A stretch of 64,000 nt of DNA. It comes from Solanum dulcamara. Taxonomy: Eukaryota; Streptophyta; Magnoliopsida; Solanales; Solanaceae. A program made the position numbers and the translations under genes. This document shows positions 57,456-64,000 of the stretch, piece by piece; within the stretch, counting starts at the first letter, position 1, and every line of letters starts with the position of its first letter. Under the pieces are notes generated by a model, which saw only the letters and a program-made list of their open reading frames with translations, ran no database searches and was not told the DNA's origin. The stretch covers positions 45,762,293-45,826,292 of the forward strand of contig NC_077238.1 in assembly GCF_947179165.1 (NCBI RefSeq). Direction: 5' to 3'.

Positions 57456-58140
57456 TTGAAGAAATTTATAGATCAACTCAGCATATTGTCCGTGAACATT
57501 CCACTAATTGATTCTCTACTACAAATGCCGGAGTATTCAAAATTTATGAAGAAGCTTCTACAAAAGGAAATGGTGGTTAATATGAGCATAATTGAGATGT
57601 CTCTTTATTGCAATGTAGTAATGGCTATTACTATGGCCACAAGGAAAATGGGGAGCTTTCACCAATTCGTGCACCATTGGGGTGCACAAATTTGATAAAG
57701 CCTTATGTGATTTAGGGAAAAGTATCAATTTGACGCCTCTTTTGATTTTCAAGAAGTTCAATCTTGAGACTCCCAAAACTATTCCTATAAGGCTATTAAT
57801 GTTGGATCTCGATATTGAAAAACAGGTTGGCATACTATTTGACGTGCTAGTCAAAGTAGACAAGTTTATCTCGCCGATAGATTTTATTGTGCTTGATTGT
57901 GATGTGGACCTAGAGGTGCCTATCATTTTAGGATGACTATTTCTCTTCACAGGCTGAACAATAGTTGATGTAGAGTACAGAAATTAAATTTAGAGTTGGT
58001 GAAGAATCGATTATGTTCAAAGTGGACAAAACTAAGAAACATTCTGATGAGTTTATAGTGGTATAAGTGAAGGAATCAGTAAATGAGATGGTGGAAGATC
58101 CACGAGAAAAAGAAATTTCACCTGATATCGGGTAATTTTG
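57456..58140 (+). pseudogene. Protease of element H
   Basis: 57682-57936 reads ALCDLGKSINLTPLLIFKKF (active-site loop D-L-G), KQVGILFDVLVKVDKF and ISPIDFIVLDCDVDLEVPII, the Athila protease wording. The upstream 57456-57695 piece (MKKFIDQLSILSVNIPLIDS, MPEYSKFMKKLL) is the gag-protease linker. The text can be followed to about 58060 (TGxTIVDVEY, EESIMFKVDKT) before it ends where RT should begin. Confidence 0.82.
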
Positions 58141-58621
58141 AGGTACTTGCATTGTGCCACGATATTAAATCAAGCACTTCTTAGGAGGCAATCCAAGTAT
58201 TTTTATTTTTATTTACTTTACTTTTTGTTATTTTTGGTGTATTTTTAGGAGTACAAAGAGGTTCTAAGTGAGAAAGACAAAAAGTGGGCATCTTGGACAT
58301 TGGTACCAACCATGCGTAATGTCGTTCAGGTATTATACATCTCTAGTCAAATGTAGGTTACAATCATATAACTAGGAAGAAGCCTTGAAATCTTTTCTTG
58401 ACCAGCGTACAACAGGTCAAACATTGTACAATGCCAGTTGAAGCACCTGTGTAGGTCAGTGCACTGACACAATTTATGAGATTTTTGCATTGCAATGAAC
58501 ATCCACCGGCTACGATTGTTATCTCGCCAATCCCTTGCAAGAAGGTAGATATGAAAAGGTTTGAAGTCTAACTCTTGAAAAAACCAGAAAGGTCAACCTT
58601 TTACCGCCTTTTTCCCAAAAC
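58141..58621 (+). other. Post-pol and 3' untranslated region of element H
   Basis: Contains GTGCCACGATATTAAATCAA and CACTTCTTAGGAGGCAATCC, which I recognise from memory as the box that follows pol in Athila-like elements, then T-rich and non-coding sequence. It shows that pol was lost by deletion between protease and this point. The right end at about 58621 is the junction with fragment J. Confidence 0.6.
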
Positions 58622-59204
58622 CCAAGGACGTCCACCAATTTTATACTTAGCATGAGAGAATTCACCACCATCATTCCTTGGTCTCTTTGACTCCTTATTT
58701 TTCACCTTTAGCTTTTCACTCTCTATTTGCTCTGCATAGGTCATGAGTCTAGATATGTCAATTTATCGAATGAACATAGCCATTTTGCATTGCGTTGAGA
58801 CCATATTCGACTCACCCAATACAAACTTGCTTATACGAGCTCTGGTCAACAACCATGAATGAAGTATATTTTGATAATTGAGTAAACTTGAGGGCATACT
58901 CCCTCACACTCATACCACCTTGCTTAAGGTTGATGAACTATTGCACTTTGTCCTCCCTCAACTCCAATAGGAAAATGCGATTAAAATGTACTCCCTTGAA
59001 CTCATCCCAAGTCACGGGATCTGCCTCTCTAAGCCTCTAACTTTTCCATTGATTAAACCAAATTTGAGCAACACCTTTCAATTAATACATTTCCAACTCC
59101 ACCTTCTCAACTAGGCTAACCCCATGATATCCACAATCTTGTGGATACTATCAACGAACTATTGTGGATCTTCATCAACTTTAGAAACCCAAAACTCCGG
59201 AGGG
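58622..59204 (-). pseudogene. gag fragment J (minus strand) of a B-like gypsy element
   Basis: 58624-59190 matches the gag of element B (12396-12970) in order and wording: GGACGTCCACC, CATGAGAGAATTCACCACC, CTCTATTTGCTC, GTCATGAGTCTAGATATGTC. No open frame survives. It is joined directly to LTR sequence of opposite orientation, so it is a rearranged piece and not a complete element. Confidence 0.8.
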
Positions 59205-60888
59205 AACAAGGGAAAAACTCTGTGTCATGGACTTGGGTGCCCATTTTTGTATGAATTCAGTTTTTAAGTGGGGCACTTTAGACTTTTCCCTACTTGTTAG
59301 TTAATGAACCTGAACGTTTTTAGAACTTAATTTGATCCTATTAACTACCCTAGAACTCCTATTTTCCCTCATTCTTTCACAATTCAAGAAATACAATATT
59401 TCTCTCTCTAAAAAGGCTCTCAAATCTCCATTGAAGACTTTGAAGCAATTTTCTCAAGATCTTCATCAAAAATTCAAATTTTATTCAAGCTTATTCTAGA
59501 TTTTCATTCAAGGTATATGTGCATTCATCCAAGGGTACCTTCACCCATGGATCCCAATATATTCTCATCTTTTTCAATCAATTCTAGTATGTATTTTATG
59601 GATTTGGTGATCTTAATTTAAATTATATGAATTATGATTTAAATTATGAATACGATCCTACTTCAATATAAATTGATGATTTTTACATGTCATTGAAGAG
59701 TTTTCTATGTTTTTCCTACAATTTTCTTTAGAGTTCATGACATGGATGATGGATATTTTATATTATACTTAGAATTGATATTATTTTATGAATTATCTAT
59801 GGGTTGATAAAAAATACAATATTTTGCACGTTTTCAATGCAATTTCACGATTTCTAAGTCAATTGATTGTAGATCCATGTTTTCACCTTAATTTCAAGTA
59901 TAAGTCATGTTCATGGAATTTCAAGTATTTAAGAAAGTTTAATAAAAAGGTGACTTAAGATCCTTAAAGGTGACTTAGGACCCTAATGATACTCTTTAGG
60001 AAGTAAGATTTGTAAAGATAAAAGGCCTACACCCCCAACACATGAATCACATGATAATGAGCTATTCTTATGATATATTTATCAATGATATTCCGTTAGG
60101 AGTTGTACTTAGCATTAAGTGGACTAGTGGAGATTACCCATGTCCCATAACTACGTGCCACCATAGGATTAAAGGAGATTAGAGATGAGTACCCAATCTC
60201 GAAGACTAGAAGCGAGAACCCAGTTTTGATGAGGATAATGCCTTTATTTCCTGGCAAGATATATTGGGACCTCTTCGATGGGGCAATACATCAGAATTTA
60301 TTTTATAACTCACATGGTTATATGTCGATTGACGGTTTCTCCCACACAAAGATTATGTTAGAATTTACACTATATTTTTATTATGACTCGTATTCTAACT
60401 TATGAATTTCTTACAATTTGTATTGACTATGTCGTATTTTCATTGTTCATGCATACCTCTCACAAGCTTAGTGCATTCCATGACTAACACATAATATTTC
60501 CTATATTGTATCATAATATAGGGTCGGACGATCATGCACATTTCACTCATGACTAGAGATTTAGTACTACATCTATTATTGGTGAGTCCTCATGCTCCGA
60601 GGGCAAGGCACTTATAGTTTAATTATTCCTTATAGCTTTTACTTTTCTTGAGGGTGGGATAAGAATATGTCCTAGTCCCATATTAGTTCATGTAGAGGCA
60701 TGTTGGATATGTGTATGGAGTCTATATTGTCTCACTTTATTCCATCTATGCAGTATTCCTAGGTTTCTTATGAGTTTTGCTTAATTGTTACCTTATGTAT
60801 GCTTATGATATGCTAAGATTCTTGGCTGGGGTTTCTTCGGAAATTCTACTCATCATGTCACACGTAGGGACTAACTTTTGTCATGACA
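59205..60888 (+). repeat. LTR fragment J (plus strand)
   Basis: A gypsy-type LTR body in plus orientation with CATTCATCCAAGGGTACCTTCACCCATGG, ACTAACACATAATATTTCC and GGGTCGGACGATCA blocks, ending TTTGTCATGACA at 60888. The start (TGTAAG type) is missing. Related to the other gypsy LTRs here but not a close partner of any. Confidence 0.72.
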
Positions 60889-62215
60889 ATGGATTTTGAA
60901 CTAACAACCACTGAATTATATCGACAAAGGATTTGGTATCCCATAAGAACGAATAGGTGTCTTGCCGGCTAATCACTAGCTTGAATGGAGCAATACTGTC
61001 TCGTATGGATGCTAAAATCGACAGGGTACAATGTTTAATTATTGGTTCACTGGTCCCAGCATATCAAATTCTGTGTGAAATGAAGGTCAAAGTGAGGAAA
61101 CGACTCTCACTTCACAATTTTAGATTGTTTTTCCCCCAGTCCAATACAAGTCTCAAAGCAGAAGCTAATGGGTAAAAATGCAATTATGGAAATAAGTGCT
61201 CCTTTTAGAAAGTTCCAAGAACCAAATGGGGATTTGTACAATTATATACCTTTATCGTCTTCCCAATTAGGGATAGTGTAGAAAATCTCTTTTTTGTAGA
61301 GAAGATATCCATAGAGAATAGTTAGGAACTTCTTAGCTTGTGGAGTAAGAAACCTCATATCTTGGATTTCAGATTTTGTGAATCAAATAAGTTGAATATG
61401 GAGATTTCTTACATGGGTATTGTCTCTGTTACTTATTTTATGACTTGCTAAATCTTTAGCTAGGGATGCGTGTGCTCGATGGGGGTGTAAAAACGCGAAT
61501 GGGTTTTGATTAATTTGCCATAAAATTGATTGTATGACATGAATATATTGTTGTCTTGAAGTTTTAATCTAAAATCAATAGTTGTAAACATTGATTGAGC
61601 TTTCTAACACTGTTTTGGCTTGGGAAAGTAAAATAGAGTTGGGTAAGACTCAATAGTTAGGACTTGTTGAAATTACTCTATGGGGTTGAGCAAGGAATGG
61701 AATAATTGGAGTAATTTCTCATTTAATAAGATTATCTAGAAATAGTCTATCTACTCAAGCAATGTTTGGTATTTTATTTGAAAGGATCTTGGAGTTCAGA
61801 AGAGTCTAAAGGACATACTTTTTATAGTTTGGGAGTATATCAAAATGTATCCTAGACCAAATTCTATCCATCTACCAATCAATTTTGTTTCGATTAATGT
61901 TTGCCTATTCGAGTTTAAACCCCAATCATTATGCACACCCCTAGTCCTTTCAAAACGTGGTAGTACAACTTCGTGATAATTCCCTATTTAATCACGTGAT
62001 ATTTACAAATTTTAGTTATTATCTAAAGTCCCTACTTTTATATATATGCATGCTTTTTGGGAACTTGAATTGATAATTCATTTGAGTGGTGAAATCAATT
62101 GAAGGTAATCCCATCATCTAAGCCTCTTGGTTCGACTACAACCTCATAAGTTGGGTATTATTTTGCAAATGACCACCTATGCCCTGAAATATAGGACATA
62201 GTTGAGCATTCATCA
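60889..62215 (+). repeat. 3' LTR of element H, start missing
   Basis: Matches 54196-55594 (for example TGGTATCCCATAAGAAC, CACTGGTCCCAGCATA, CAAGTCTCAAAGCAGAAG, ACTCAATAGTTAGGACTTGTTG) and ends GAGCATTCATCA at 62215. The first ~100 bp are replaced by LTR fragment J. Confidence 0.82.
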
Positions 62216-62790
62216 TCATTATCACAAACTAATTCCTTTTTCTCATCCTAAATGTAATCAACACTTCCCATGGACAATTGATTAAGAGAATCCGCTACAA
62301 TATTAGCTTTTCCCAGATGGTACAAGACACCCATATCATAATCCTTTAACAACTCAAGCCATCTCCTCTTGCAAAGATTCAAGTCCTTCGATTACACACA
62401 TATTGAAGACTCTTATGAGCAGTGAACACATCTACATGAACACCATAAAGATAGTTCCTATAAATCTTCTAGGCAAATACCAATGCCACCAACTCAAGAT
62501 CATGAGTCGGGTTATTCCTTTCATGAATCTTGAGTTACTTAGAATCATAAGCTATGACCTTTCCATGTTGTATCAACACACAATTAAGATAGATTGTGGA
62601 AGCATCACAATAAATCACAAAACCATTTGAACCTCCCGGTAGAGCCAAAACTGGGACTGCAGTAAGTTAAGTCTTCAACACATGAAAACTTGTCTTACAA
62701 GCATCACACCACTAAATTTTGACTTTCCTCTAAGTCAACCTAGTAAAAGGATAAGCAATAGAGGAAAAACCTTCCACAAATCATCTATAG
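62216..62790 (-). pseudogene. RNase H of element G
   Basis: Minus-strand text parallels RNase H of A and B: the VLYHLGKANIVADSLNQL-like end near 62290-62330, the central FTAHKSLQY-like part near 62400-62440, and the YCDAST-like start with GCVLIQHGKVIAYDSK-like text near 62540-62620. Frames are broken throughout. Confidence 0.7.
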
Positions 62791-63540
62791 TAATAAGTTA
62801 AACCTAAGAAACTCCTAATATCTAAGGGAGAAAGAGATCTCTGCCAGTTCTTGATCACTTTGGTCTTTTGAGGATCAACCTGTATACCCTCTCCAGAAAA
62901 AATATGGCCAGGGAATTCTATTGATGACCTCAACTAAAATTCAGACTTACTAAATTTAGATAACAATTGATGGTCCTGAAGAGACTACACGACAATCTAC
63001 AAATGGCCAGCATTCTCATCCTTACTTTGTGAATACACCAAAATGTCATCTATGAAGACAATGATGAACATATTCAAATACTTTTTGAACACCCTATTTA
63101 TAAAATCAATAAACGCTGCAGGAGCATCCGTTAGTCCAAAAGAAATAAGCACATATTCATAGTGACCATACCAAGTCCCAAAGGATATCTTTGAGATATC
63201 ATATATTCTGACTATTAGGTGGTGATAGACTAATCTGAGTTCTATCTTTCAGAAAAAACAGTCACTCTAAAGCTGATCGAACAAGTCATCAATATTGGGA
63301 ATGGGGTACTTATTCTTGATTGTGACCTTGTTTAATTGACGATAATCATTGCATATTTTGAGAGAACCATTGTGCACAAAGTAAACTGGAGCACCCTATG
63401 GAGAAATCTTGGGTCTAATAAAATCTATATCTAGAAGGTCCTTCAACTGGTCTTTGAACTCCTTAAGTTTAGTTGGAGTCATTTTATAAGGAGGAAGATA
63501 GATGTGTTAGGTTTCCAAAAGAAGGTCTAGTCAAAAGTCC
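62791..63540 (-). pseudogene. Reverse transcriptase of element G
   Basis: The catalytic box region at about 63045-63065 reads [17 protein letters not shown] on the minus strand, followed by FGLTDAPAAFIDFINRVF-like text (63090-63140), FDQL (63270-63290), [10 protein letters not shown] (63310-63345) and [17 protein letters not shown] text near 63370-63400. Stops split it, but the motifs are in the right order between RNase H and protease. Confidence 0.72.
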
Positions 63541-63559
63541 TCCAGGAAGATCTTCAGGG

Positions 63560-64000
63560 AAGATTTCAGGGATTCATGCATAACTGGAACTAACTGAAGA
63601 GTTGGTGTTTCGACATTTGAATCCTTAAATGGTACTATATAATAGATTCAAACCTTGGAGATTATCTTTATGGTCTTAAGGTAAGAGATAAACTGACCTA
63701 TATACACTGAGGTACTACCCTTCCATTCACTGATTGGCACATTAGAAAAGTGAAATTTAATGACTCTGATTCTATAGTTGACTGAAGCATAACATAAGTA
63801 TAACCAATCTATGCCAAGAATGATATATAAATCAAACATTTCTATCTCTACTAGATCAATTGAGGTGATTTTCTGAAAAACTAAGATCAAACAATTTTTG
63901 TATACTTGTTTAGCTAAAATTGAGTCATCGACAAGAGTAGAGACTAGAAAAGATTCTAATACGATTTCGAGAGTGACATCAAAATTCATAGCAACATAAG
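63560..64000 (-). pseudogene. Protease of element G, running off the window
   Basis: 63648-63989 contains VTLEIVLESFLVSTLVDDSI, VEIEMFDLYIILGIDWLYL and FHFSNVPISEWKG, the C-terminal two-thirds of the protease seen in A, B and F. The active-site loop lies beyond the right edge. Confidence 0.78.

Larger units (their letters stand above)
54098..62215 (+). mobile_element. Athila-like Ty3/gypsy element H without pol, inserted in G
   Basis: 5' LTR 54098-55594 starts TGATAAGTGGG, an Athila-type start. A degenerate primer site reads TGATACCGTTGTTGGGGATT (55599-55618), recalling the Athila-type site TGGCGCCGTTGCCGGGGA. Gag and protease follow. After protease the text goes straight to the post-pol region (58140-58600), so RT, RNase H and integrase are absent. 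The 3' LTR (60889-62215) lacks its first ~100 bp, replaced by gypsy fragments J. Confidence 0.82.
53090..64000 (-). mobile_element. Ty3/gypsy element G, split by element H
   Basis: Minus-strand element seen as integrase (53090-54097), the H insertion (54098-62215), then RNase H, RT and protease (62216-64000), leaving the window at protease. The two sides belong together: in element A the integrase-side linker (around 3500-3560) runs straight into the RNase H side, with no gap at the corresponding place. The left side is cut inside integrase by the end of element F. Confidence 0.78.

Noticed and set aside
1..64000. tRNA, rRNA or other structured RNA genes
   Set aside because: I saw only tRNA-complementary primer sites (13808-13820, 35250-35262, 55599-55618), no full RNA genes.

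Overview
This is plant nuclear DNA made almost entirely of transposable elements. I found no host protein-coding gene, tRNA or rRNA. The window is AT-rich and packed with Ty3/gypsy LTR retrotransposons whose 2.1-2.25 kb LTRs begin TGTAAG/TGTAAT and end in TGACA, with initiator-Met-tRNA-type primer sites and chromodomain-like integrase tails (Tekay/Del lineage). It also holds an Athila-like element and a very long L1-type LINE. LTR style and protein wording recall Solanaceae pericentromeric heterochromatin; that is inference from memory of these families, not a search.

Layout. 1-15925: gypsy element A (minus strand), with both LTRs visible (3' LTR cut by the window edge) and its gag split by a second gypsy element B (6204-13282) flanked by a near-perfect 5-bp target duplication. 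15926-17540: unclassified, with a degenerate minisatellite-like stretch. 17541-18438: an LTR fragment related to B. 18439-37140: gypsy element C (minus), split in its leader by the LINE (23666-35126). 37164-38410: a 1.25-kb imperfect palindrome built from LTR pieces. 38413-42613: 3' part of gypsy element D (plus, same family as B). 42614-43109: stray LTR tail. 43110-46800: 3' part of gypsy element E (plus). 46900-53089: gypsy element F (plus) without its 5' LTR. 53090-54097 and 62216-64000: gypsy element G (minus), split by the Athila-like element H (54098-62215), which is itself invaded by gypsy debris J (58622-60888).

Insertion order readable from nesting: A before B, C before the LINE, G before H before J. 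Every gypsy copy carries frameshifts and stops, and several have lost catalytic residues, so none looks autonomous. The LINE is the best preserved element. ORF1 has one frameshift and one in-frame stop. ORF2 (endonuclease, reverse transcriptase, zinc finger, RNase H) has three premature stops. The two frames overlap by ATGA.

The most unusual signal is downstream of ORF2. The same reading frame stays open, with only two interrupting stops, for another 2.8 kb (31858-34638). That stretch contains five copies of a conserved core and other repeats, nearly all in one reading phase. This suggests a repeat-containing third ORF, or a C-terminal extension of ORF2, that I do not recognise. Element boundaries were set by eye from internal comparison of repeats and may be off by a few to tens of bases where marked approximate.
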